Shown: piece by piece, positions 21,501 to 33,500 of the stretch | Layout of the letters: each line of letters opens with the position of its first letter | Numbering within the stretch: the first letter of the stretch is position 1 | Source of the DNA: Ixodes scapularis | Lineage: Eukaryota; Arthropoda; Arachnida; Ixodida; Ixodidae | Direction of reading: 5' to 3' | NCBI RefSeq assembly: GCF_016920785.2 | Contig: NW_024609837.1 | Coordinates: 28,881,033-28,945,032 of the forward strand | DNA: 64,000 nt | Program-made: the position numbers and the translations under genes | Notes under the pieces: model-generated | Seen by the model: the letters and a program-made list of their open reading frames with translations, nothing else | Told to the model about the DNA's origin: nothing | Databases searched by the model: none

Positions 21501-24500
21501 CGTTTGGCGTGAACTTGGCTCGGCTTGGCCCGGCTCAACCTGTACCGTGTTCGGCAAGGACTTGAATCCAGTCACACACCTCGTGCCCCATAGGGATATG
21601 GATATGCTGCTAACCCCTTTGTATCAAGGGGATCCCAGCTGACTGGATCTAGCCAATTTATCTGTTATTTTCTTCTTTTTGTCCACTCCACCACTGGCAT
21701 AGGTCACAGGCCCCTGCCCGCGGAGCTGTCGGCACCGTCGTTGCATCTATCGTTTCCCAGACATGGCGACCGCTATTGTTGCTCAATGGGGTTTCGAAAA
21801 GAGTTTATTTCACATAATTTAAGCCTCTTTAATTTGCAGTCTGGTGAGACTTAATGGCTCTTTCACACGGTAGCGTTTGACTACGCTTTGAGGCTTTACA
21901 TCGAGCGACGACGACGAGTCATCGAGACATTTGTGCTATGTACGAAGCATTGCAACCAACTAGAGGAGTAGCTTTGCACGCAACATACAAAGCTCTGCTA
22001 TCACAGTGACTCGCGGGCATACCATAAAGTAATGGAAAAACGCGAGCAAGCACTTCCGTTTGAATGGGCCCTAATGATGCCCAGTGTGGCGAAAGAAGCG
22101 CTTCAGGTCACTAGGGTGCAGACTCTGGGCTCAAAAAATTGTCGGTGCGATTCTCTGGGGTGCCCTCGGGTGTTCCACCACCATCCTCTGGAGCGTACGT
22201 GAATAAAGCATGTTTCAGGCATAGCTATTGAGTCTTGGATTGATGCGGCACCACTAACCTCGTTGACCGCGTGGGCTCGAAACTGTTGAAGCACCTTTTG
22301 GCTTCTGGACGTTCAGACTACGGTGGGAACTGCTTACAGGGTCCGCCGGGCAGGAGTCCCGTGACGGGGCGCCTGGAACCGATGTATCCGAGCTGGAAGC
22401 GGAACCTCTTCCGCTACCTGGTGTCAGTGCCCACGGTCACGCTCTGCCTGGTCGTCGTGGTCGCCTCCATGTTCCTCGTCTTCGAGTTTCAGGTGGGGCA
22501 CGCTTTGCTCGCGGGGACGCGCGTCTTGAACTCTTTTAAAAGTGACGAATAGTGCGACGGGGTACGGCAGGCAAGTTCGTCGGCTCCATGCTCGGAGGAT
22601 ACGGCGATGTCACTGTGCCAAGCTCTGGTTGGAGGATGTAGGTGGTACTCAGATGCGTCGTCGTCTGCTAGCTGCCTTCTTGCCTTTTCTGTGGCTGTCA
22701 GCAATCTGCTGGTTCTTTAGGAACAAGGGCTCTGTCTTTGAGAAAGGGAAAAGGAAGTAGTTGGAAGGGTACATTGTTTTTCTTGACTATCTACAACGCG
22801 CAGCAATCAAGGAAGAACTTGCAGCTGAAATGTTGTTTGCTACCCGCCAAAAAGAATGGTGTGTGGGGGTGCGGAGCTTTGTCACACACATGATCGGTCT
22901 CTGTCACTCTTTTGCGCCTCTCGTCTTATGAGTGGAGAGACGTGTTTTTGTCGACTTGCTCACCGTATAGCTTGAATTGCTCATTTTCTCTATTCCAGCA
23001 AAACTTCATTGCAATCTTTGTTTTATATTTTGGCGCCTGTGCAGCATCTTTTTTTTTGGGGTGGGAGTTGTATATGTTAATCTTTGTTATATAGACAACA
23101 TCTGTTCTCTGCATCATATTTCGGTATTTGTGCATCATTTTTGTTTGGTGGGTGTCACGCAAGCAGTCGGTTGAAAGCGTATGGTGACACGCGGTTCTCG
23201 TTTGTGCCGGGACCCAGCAGGCGTGGTGGGACGAGCGGACCCTGAAGCGGCACTGCCCGCTGGCGTCGAGCTTGTCGTTTGTGCCCAAGGTGCTGCTTGC
23301 CCTCATCATCAACGTCTTGGACACCGTGTACTACCGCATCGCGCTCTGGCTCAACGACAAAGGTACAACTGCCCCTCGTTCCAGAAACTCGCACCTCTCC
23401 GTGCAGTTCATAGCAACAGTGCGTGATCATGCCCATTTCATGTGGTGCGATTCTGTTTTCAATTTTCAGTGTCGTGTGGCAAAAAAAAAAAAAAAAAAAA
23501 AGACTGAAAACTTTTTGGTCAAGGTTCTGCCGGATTTTGACCGAAAAGGCACTAACGGCTATCGCTGTAAAACCGATGGACACGGTGCTCACTTCAACTG
23601 CCATCCACAAGCGTTTTTTTTTTCCTCACATGCCACGTTGCAGTTGGAAGTTAGAAGCAGAATTGCACCACGTGAAACGGTTAAGGATTCAGCCAAGCTG
23701 GTTCAATGTAGACATTTTATCGCTGGGGAGGAATAAAGGAACAGAAAACCGAAAACGCATATCTTGTGTCTAAATACACTCGAGGTCATTGCGATCTGAC
23801 AGGAACAATTATGCCATTAAAGTTGAATGCGACGCTGTGAGAAAGGACCTTTATTATTCTCTTTCACTTTAATTGCCCAATTAGGGCAAAAATAAAGTCT
23901 CTGCAAAAAGGTTAGAATGGATGTGATTTTGAACTGTGGGAAAAACTGCCTCGAAGGGTGATCTTACGTAGTTCGTAAAACAGTAGCTCTAATTGCCTGG
24001 CTTGAGTCTCGCTAAAGTGATGCTGCTGTTGTACAAACGTGGCGAAACAGGTTATTTCTAGCAGCTTGCTGCGCTCGGTCATGTTTGTTTGCGCTGCCCC
24101 GTGTCATAGTGGTGCTAGAAATCGCTTTTATGTAAGCATGCGCAGTCTTGGGAAGACATGTCGACCCCGCAAAATGATCTACATTCATTACTTGTAAGTT
24201 GGCACAAGTGACGTGATCCTTTCACGGTGTAAAGCACAAGTTTTCTGGCTGTAATGTGTTGTAGAAATGTCCCAGACACTGCTTATCACGCCGTGATTTA
24301 AACCGGTACTTCCTTGCTCCACAAATTGATGAAACATTCGGTTTCTCCGGTGATGTCGCGCAAGGTGGCAGTGGGGACCATGCGCACATCGGGGTCTCTT
24401 GTCTCTCACGGTTGCTTGCGCCAAGTTCAAACGTTTTGTCTTTAATATTCTCAGCAAATGTATCTGTTGCCTGCACTAATTTGTAGGAAGCAATGTTTCT

Positions 24501-27500
24501 AAAAATATTTTCCCAAAAATTCTGAAAACGTTGGGCAGCTTATCAGGTTCCACGAGAAGTTAAATGGCAACTCCAGTCAATATATTCGAATTTGGGATTC
24601 TGACTGTTTTCAGCTCAGTCAGTGACCCCGAATTACAAGGCATAATTATTTTTTTTCTTGATATTGTGTGTAGTTTTATAAATATCACGGCTCAAAGTTT
24701 GGTTTCAGGTGAACACTGCAAAGCCGAAACTATCTGCTAGGGAAGGATGGCAACACTGATATCAGCTGTACGGCCGCAATGTGACGTCACGGTGGTGCTG
24801 TGGTACACGTCGCCCAGTGTTGCTCGACTAAAAGCTAACCTACTTGCCACCTGCTAAAGAGCAGCTGGTTGCATCTTTGGAATCGGTTTTAGTGCAGCAC
24901 ACGACTTCACTTTGACGTAAAATTTTGGCCGTGATCATATTCTGTGCCACTAAAACGATAACCGTCATTTATTTTTGTTTTGTTTTCGACCAAAGTTGAC
25001 CTTTTAAAGAGATAATTATATAAAAAAGTTTTGGAATTTTCCCTTTAAGGTCAATGTCTAGGTCAATTTCCTTGAGCTCCCAACTTTCCCTGTCTTTCCC
25101 TGCCCTTAAGTGTTCTCCCAGCTCGAGCACCATTTCAGATGATCTGAGCCATACATTAGTGCATTGCAGCTTACAAAACATTCCCTGTCATCTGCATTAT
25201 TCTTGACAAGGTCCGTAGGATTTTGCGCTGCTTTACCGGCGTCAGTGCTAAGACCAGAAGGGCTATCTCGGCTGCCATTGAAAGCATACCTCGATATCTA
25301 AGAGTTTGGGAACCCCTGGTCTGGCGGTAGCAACCGAGTCTAGTTGTAGCGACTGGCAGTTTGATTACGTAAATCGCCGAAAACGTTTTGCGCAATGGTG
25401 ATGTGTGGTGTCCCATGTTCTCGTTTCCCCCAGAGAACTATAGGCTGGATGAGGACTACGAGAATCAGCTCATAATCAAAATAGCGGTGGTCAGTGATCT
25501 TACGCCCGTCTTTGCAAACTTGAGTCTGCCTGGTCTTGCTCCCCCCCACTCACTCCCCGACCCCGTTTGGTTTGCGGCGACAGCAGCGCTCTTTCATTCT
25601 GCGGGACGGTCTCGCAGCTGGCAAGCTTGCCCGTTTATTCACGTAGAGCAAAGAAATCGGTAGTAATGCGCAGAGATGTAGGGAAAAAGAGCCGTTAACT
25701 AAGCAAAAGCATTGCTTATTTTTTGTAGTGTCTTTTATGCAAATTCAGTTAATTGGAGACAATTTTAAACGCAATTGCGAAGGTTCATTCTCACAAAATA
25801 GTTTGGGGTGTCGTGTCCAGACCTGAAATCCTGGTTGGACATGGGACAAGCGTGCTAGCTGGAGAGTGCCTCCTTCAAAATGCAGTCTGAGTGGCTACCT
25901 ACCTGCACTGCGAGAAGAGATGCACTGCTCAGAGGTCGTTCATACGCCTGATGCGTGCAACTGAAGTCGGCCCAAGCGGTTGCCATGCCAGAGGTGCTTG
26001 GATGGCCTCTCGGTCCCCACCATTGCATGGGGTGCACTGGCTCTCCCTTTAAGTTACGTTTGCAGATCTGTTTGCATCCCGTATGCAATTGGTTCCCAAG
26101 TTGCACTTGCACACTGACTTGAGTCTGAGCATTACCGGTTGCAGTTGCTCAAAATGCATGTTGTGTCATACTTGTAAGTGAGCAAGTTCTCGTGATTTTT
26201 TGGGGTAGAAAGTGTTACCTCTGTTTTGCTGTAGGAACTATATGGGGTGTTTTTTTTTAGCTGCACCAAATTTTTAAACAAAGGGGGAAAAGTTTATGAA
26301 TGTGTTTTTTTTTTTCACTGCGTGTTTATATGGCTCAGTGGACATAAGAAGGGAATATATCCATTCTTATAATCAATCAAATTAACTAAAATTTGTTAAT
26401 TAAGTTTTTAATTACTGTACTTAGTATATATGTTTATATTACAAACTTTGAGGCGGTCGTATGCCAAGACTGCCTCTTTCTTTGCAGAATTTGCGTAACC
26501 AGCCCGTGTTCCGACATGTCTGCCCCTGAATTTTCTACTTAATCTGACTTTTTATCGACTCAATTTGGCAAACCCGCGAAAGTGAGCGCCATAGCCGAAC
26601 TTTGCTACGTTAACCGGATAAAAGTGCAAAGTTTGGGGACGAATATCAGGGAACACGGGCTGGCTACGTGAATTCTACAAAATGGAACAGTCTTGTCAAA
26701 CGACCGCCTCAAAGTTTGTAATACAAACACATATACTAATTACAGTAATTAAAAAGTTAATTAACAAATTTTTGTTAATTAACTATAATAGTCTGATAAT
26801 AGTGATGGTTATATTCCTTTCTAATGTCTGCCGATCCATATAAACACGCAGTGAAAACCACATTTATAAAAGTTTTCCACCGTTTATTTAAAAATTTGGT
26901 CAGCAAAAAAAAAAAAAAAAAAGCAAAGGAACGCCTTGTATATAATTTTTATTTTGCTTAAATATTTTCTGTGGGAATGGCCTGACTGTACGGGCCAGGG
27001 ATGTTCTGGGCTGCTTTATTGGTCTTGGCAGATTTGGACGAGCCATTAATACTGGTCACAGGGGATAGATAGAGTTGACTGACTGCGATTAGACTAGCAG
27101 TTCAGAAAACTGAACTGCATCTAAGAAAGACGTTTTGCTGTCCAAAAATTTGGAAGTATAGAGTTCGTAATATTGATTTCCAGTTTTGCATTTGATCAGG
27201 GTACTGTAGCCAACTGGCACATCTTCCTCTTTCTACCAAGGTCAATATTTGTACTTAAACAAAAATTAAATGCTTCATAAGTAATGATGAGGTTTACAGT
27301 TTTTTTGTGGGTTATGTCTTGAAGACCAGCCGTAACGGTTGTTTTGTGCAAAGATGGCTGTCAGTCTCGTGGGTTGCTAACAGTAAACAACCCATTGAAA
27401 CATAAATGCAACAAAGTGCTGCATTGCTGCACCGCAAACTAAATAGTATTTCTTTTACCAGCGTTCATAACCTTCTAACAACTTTTACCCCTCGCTATTG

Positions 27501-30500
27501 GATTTTTTTTTTCTCGTTGTTCGGGCATTTTTGGTGTCTTAACGTTAGCTCGCCGCATGCCGTAGTCACCCCTAGGAAGTAACGGCTTGGTGTGTGCAAT
27601 TGGTGCCTGCCCACCTTGGGTGTTACGTGTCGCTTTGGCTGCTTGGCACGGCCCGTCGCGCGCTGCACAGCTGCTGCACAGCTGCTGCACCGCACCACCC
27701 ACGGCACTACGACCCTCTGTTACCTTGTTTATTCCAGTTCCAGTTCATCAATTCTTTTCTGTCGCTCTTCTACATTGCCTTCTACCTGCAAGACATGGAC
27801 AAGCTGCAGGAGGTGGGTGCTCTTTGTCCTCCTACTCTCTTTGCTGCATAAAGGGAAAGAAAGAGTCTGTAAATTTAAACGAAGACCTAGTCGTACCACA
27901 GTCTTCACTCGTGCGGTCTTGGCAAGTTTCTTGTAGCTTCCGCTGCTTCGAAGAACGCAATCCTTGAGATAGTAGCTGTCGGGTGAGCTTCCTTCCGGTG
28001 AGCTTTTGTCTGGGATTTTAAAAAAGAAATAGGGGCAGACAACGTCTCGAACTCAGCTAATGCATTCATTTAAGCTGACCATTTCCTTACGTGCTTCTGG
28101 GTGTGGGGTTGTTTCTCGGACGTCTTCCCTCTGACCTCTGCCGGGTGTTTTTGTTGCTCGCAGCAACTGGCAGCTCTGCTGATCACCCGTCAGGTGGTGG
28201 GCAACATCAAGGAGAGCGTGATCCCCTTCCTGACGGAGAGGATACACCTGGCATGCCTCGAGGTGAACGCCGCCACGCCCGAACACCGAGCCCACAGGTA
28301 GGGGCTGGGCGCACCGCCGTTGCTTTTCCCGGGGGGAGGGAGGGAGGGGGAGGGGGGGGGGGGCGGGGGCAGGGGCGGGGGTGGGAGCGGGGGCGGGGGG
28401 CGGGGGCGGGAGCGGGGGCGGGGCGGGGCAATTCTGAGCTTTTTCCGCAGAAAATGCCAAAGTTAAAAACCCCAACTATACTCGGCTTTACCTTTTTGTG
28501 CTGCGTTGTCAATACTAGCATAGCGTTTGCAGATACTGTCAAAGCTACTTGCAGGAGCATGCGCAAATGAGGCGCAAGACGAAGCCACGTGTTCGCGCAG
28601 CAGTGCGGAGCTGCGACACCGTGGAATGTAGGCTAGCCTCGACAACATAGCACAAAAAAGAGGGTTGATGCCGAGTATAAGTGTTGCACGGTGCTACCCT
28701 ATTCAGAGGCTGTGCCCATTCATTTTTCTAGCACCAATAGCAAAGAAGATTTATAAAAAAATAACAAGACTGTACTCCAACAATGTTTTTGCTACAGTAT
28801 CGGTACCACCTCGAGTGTTTGTACCAGTGTTAGACATTTTCCGCAGCTTTACTCCGAATTATAGTGACAAACTTTCCTCGCTTGTACAGGCATTTGAAAT
28901 GCCAATGTAGTAAAAGGGAAAGCATTTCTTTTTAAATAGGTGCCTTTATCATTGTATATTTTTTGATACATAATGTGCCTTTTATGTGTGCTCCAAACGT
29001 CGTGACACCCCTCGCATTATACGATGCTCCCAGTCGGGTGTCGGGTGAGAGCTTGTCTCGACCGCCTCGTGCCCTTTTCAGGACTAGCCACGAGCCTGAG
29101 ACCGAGGGCCCCAAGATGGCGTCGAAGGCACCGGAAGATGCCAACAATGGTGACGGCACACCCAGGCGCAAGCCCAGGCTGACGCAGGCGGAAGTGGAGT
29201 GTGCTATGTACAAGGTGGGTAGCGCGCAAAGGCTGCTTTCGCTCTACTGCACGCACAATCCCCTCAGAGCCACATCCTTCGAGCGGTGGTTTCTGCGGCA
29301 GCGACGACCATCGCGGTATTTCTGGCAGTTCGATTCTGCCGACGCACTTCTTTTGTTTGATCCCGGGATGTCGTAGCCATAGGAGTGATGTTCTCTGCGC
29401 GAACTAGAGATTGGCGGTTTTTCCCGTCTTTTTAGAATACAAAGACCGTCGTTAAAACTACCGTGGTGCTGGAAAGTGCTCGCTTTAGGCACTAATCTAA
29501 GCAATAAAATTTGGGGCCTCACAATATCCTTCCAAAGGAAAACTGTAAAAATCGCCGACGTTGTGTTTGCGCTCATAGTGTCGTGCAACAAACGTGAAAA
29601 TAGTTATCTCGTTGGAAATTACGGCGCCGCTGCCTCATTTTAGCCTGAAAACAACGGACCCGTAATCACCGTCAAAGCGCAAGAAACTCGTGCAAAAACC
29701 GTGTTACGTCGCCGAGCGGCGTAACCCTAGCAACCGTTCTCGTTCGTTCTCTCGATGCCACCGACGTCAGTGCGTGCAACTTTCCGTGCCAAACTCCCGT
29801 CTTCGCTCGCCTTCCCCACCCAGTACGAGGGCACCTTCGAGGACTACCTGGAGATGTTCATCCAGTTCGGCTACGTGGTGCTCTTCTCGTCGGCCTTCCC
29901 CCTGGCCGCCCTCTGTGCCCTGCTCAACAACGTGGTGGAGGTGCGCAGCGACGCCTTCAAGCTCTGCATGATCTTCCAGCGGCCCTTTGGACAGAGCGCC
30001 GAGAACATCGGCACCTGGCAGGTGGGTGCAAACGCTGCGGCACCGGGAACGGGCTGGCCGGGTAGACCGGACGACGCCTTGGCCCTTTAAGCCTTTGACG
30101 GTTGTTTCTGCATGTGTACGGTAATGATTACACGTTAGAAAGTGCGCACCTAAATGCGAAACTTGTCACACCTCGGGAGGTGGTGCTATTTTTTATGTCT
30201 TCGGTAAACGTAAACATTATGTTCACATGGTGCTTAGCTTTGCTGGGCTATCTATGTTTTTCAAGTTAGACGCTCCGCGCGTGTGATGGTCACTTAGCAT
30301 ACTGGCCGCTCTAGCGGTAGTGCCATAGGAGCACTTGCTCTTCCGATTCAGACTTTTAGCGCTTTTAGGAATTGAATTCAGAGGATGAGAGCTTATCACT
30401 TTTTTTTGTTTACAGTAAAACCTCGTTATAACAAAGTTGAAGGAGCGGTCGTAATTATTTCGTTATAACCATTAGTTTGTTATAGCCAATGTCCATTTCT

Positions 30501-33500
30501 TCCCAATATTAGCAAGCAAGGGGTATTATGATTGCTTTGTTATAGCCATTAGTTTGTTATATCCCATTTTGTTATAACGAGGTTTTACTGTATTTATTCG
30601 ATATGTACCCACAAACAGCATGATGCCTTCAGCGTGCTGCACAAAAGGAAACGAAGCAAAGAAAGTATGTGAAAATAAGTGAAAAAAAACTAAAAGGAAA
30701 ATAAATAAATAAAAAAAAGACCAAATATTATACATGACTCTACAACACAAAGAAGTACACTCAGGCTTTGGACAAATTTTTCACAGCTCGAGCAAAAGTA
30801 TAACAATCAAAGATGTTCAGACCAGGTGCCTCAAGTGAGTTGTATACAAGTTGTGCTCTCTGGACAGGGCTTTTGGGATTAACTGCAGGACAAAAAATAG
30901 TGGTGAGGAACGACATTGTGTGGGAGACATGAAAACTGATTGAATATAGTAAATCGGCACAGTTAACAACACCATGGACAACTTTGTGGAGAGAGCACAG
31001 ATGGAGGAGTATCCTTCTGTCACTCAGTTTGTTTAACCCAATGTGGTAAAGTATTCTATAGTACAAGTAATATACTCTTCTGAAAAGGTAACCGTAGTAA
31101 TAGATTCAAACAAATCTCATCTGTACTCGTTCCGAAGAAAGTGACAAGTAGTGAGGAACAGAGTTCCATACCACTGAACATTACTGTAGCCGAGAGCGCA
31201 CAATAGCCCGGAAGAGTGACAAATAACAGCTAGGATTAGTGAACTCCGTCCGACGTGGAAGCTCTGTAAAGTATACCTCCGGTTGGAAATCTGGAGCCAC
31301 TGGAACATCGCGGAAGCAGATGCAACAAAAAGTAATTGAATGGAAGAAAGGTGACAACTTCTCGCCTTTAATATTTTTATTTGATGCTTTGAAACCTAAA
31401 CGGCGTGCAAGCACAGTATGTGATCCTGTTAAATAATTAAGGAGAGACCTGTACATTGACTTTATCTTTTTATTATTTCTTTGGAAACGAAACTCAACCA
31501 CTGGAAAAACCCTTTTGGGAAAAAAACTGAGTTGTCAAAAAGTCGAGAAATTTTTTTATTCTTTATTAGTTACGATAATTGAATAAAATTTGCACAGTTT
31601 AGAGTACTTGATCTCTTTTTTATAAATATGGTGGTGGAACACTTTACTTAGGAGCTGGAAAGGTCAGGAAAATTTTGGAACTCAAGGTTCCTGGGAACTC
31701 AAGTTTCAAAACCGATGCCCTAGAGAAAGCCTAGGAAGAAATGCTGTTGCATAAGTTCCTAGCTTTGCCACCTGCTCGTCTCTTGTCGGCACGGCCGCCA
31801 TTGTCGTTTCTTCTGTGGCCGTCCGACGAAGTCCTCCTCTCGGGCCGTGTTCCAAAATTGACTCAATCTTACTCCAGGGTAAGGGTTTTGTACCTTGGCG
31901 TTCCAAAACCTACCCGCGTCCAGTGCTTTTCAATCTATGTTGTCACGTGACACAACCCGCCGGAGTAACTTGGATCCATTTGGGTAAGATTTGGAACTCA
32001 GCCTCAGTGTCTTCTCCCCCTGGCAGGCCGCCATGGAGGTGATGGGCGTGCTGGCCGTGATGGTGAACTGCGCCCTCATCGGCATGTCCGGGCAGATCCA
32101 CCGCCTATTCCCGTCTCTCACCACTACAGGCACCGTGCTGCTCATCGTCGGGCTCGAGGTACGTTTCGTCCCGGTCCCTGGTGTGGCTGTCTGGTCGACT
32201 TGGGTCACCGGGGGCTATGCACTTGCTGTATAGTCTGATGCAGGTTAAAAATAGCTGGGCAAGATTCCTCCACAGAGCTGTGGCATGGCACAAGCTGTGG
32301 CATTTTGATGCCCCATTAGCATATCAGTCTTTATGTGTCGCCTTTTACGTTGTATCTTTTCTCGCTTTCCTTCCACAATGAACATTCATTGTTCTACTGC
32401 TGCCCGCTTATGTGGTGGCAGCAGATCCAAGCCGAGATGTTGACGCTGAGAGCTTTGGGGGAGGGTCTTGTCCTACTTTTCTTTCCTGCAACAGACTGTA
32501 GAGTGCATCAGCTTAGTTGTCCTGTTCTGTCTGTTCATGAGTGAGGTTCATGAAAGGGTACTAAAATACGGTCTCAATCTCAAAATCTCAATTTGTGGAG
32601 GAGTGGAAAGGAAGGAAATTTATACAAGTATTTGTTTCACGGCATCCCCAGTCCCTTCTAGCTCAAACTCGTTCGTTATTGCACTGGTCACGTCACTGTT
32701 CAAAATTCCAGAATGATCGACCGCGTACCTTTTCGCCATAGCACTTGCACTATGCCTCTCACGTCATGCTTCACTGCTTTGCACCAGAGCACATGTGTAA
32801 AGCTTTACTGCATTGCACTGGTGCACTCGTGTCAAGCTTCAGTGCTATGCACCGGTTAGCTCAGTGAGCTTAAAACATTTGCTCACTATTATAGGTCAAC
32901 TTCCTTTGCTTACCATTATGGGTTGACACTCAATTCAAGATAACTTTTAAAAAAAAATAAAGATTGTCAAGCTATATTCAAGTAATTATGGTAGGAAAAG
33001 TTTTGCAGTAATATTGGGGTATTAATTGGTCAGTAACCAAGAGATAATTTGTAGACGCGTGGAGAGAGGCTGTCTCGATCTTTCCCCGACTGAGCTGAGT
33101 GTGGACGGCACGTGTGTCTTCCTTTCCGGCAGCACGTGATGCTGTTCCTCAAGTTTGCCATTGCCCAGGCCATCCCAGACATCCCTCAGTGGGTGGCCAC
33201 CGAGATGGCCAAAGTGGAGTACCACCGCAGGGAGGCAGCCAAGGTGGGCACACTACAACCACTGGCAGAAGTCATACAGGCTCGCACCAAAACTCAACAA
33301 ACAAAATAGATGTTCACGTTTAGACGTGTGAATTCTACGCGGTAGACGAGAAATTTAGCCAGTGCAGTACGACTGCTAGCTGAGGGTCTTTAACATGGAA
33401 TGTGGTTTCAACACATAAGAGAAACGAGAGGGACATGAAGAAAGATGACAAGAACCTCCTCGAGAGCAACTCCCTTGAACTCCCGGCTAACTGTGACAAA

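Noticed and set aside
33355..33400. CRISPR-like dispersed repeats (AATTTAGCCAGT copies)
   Set aside because: Copies are kilobases apart, in both orientations and in a eukaryotic genome: an interspersed repeat, not an array.
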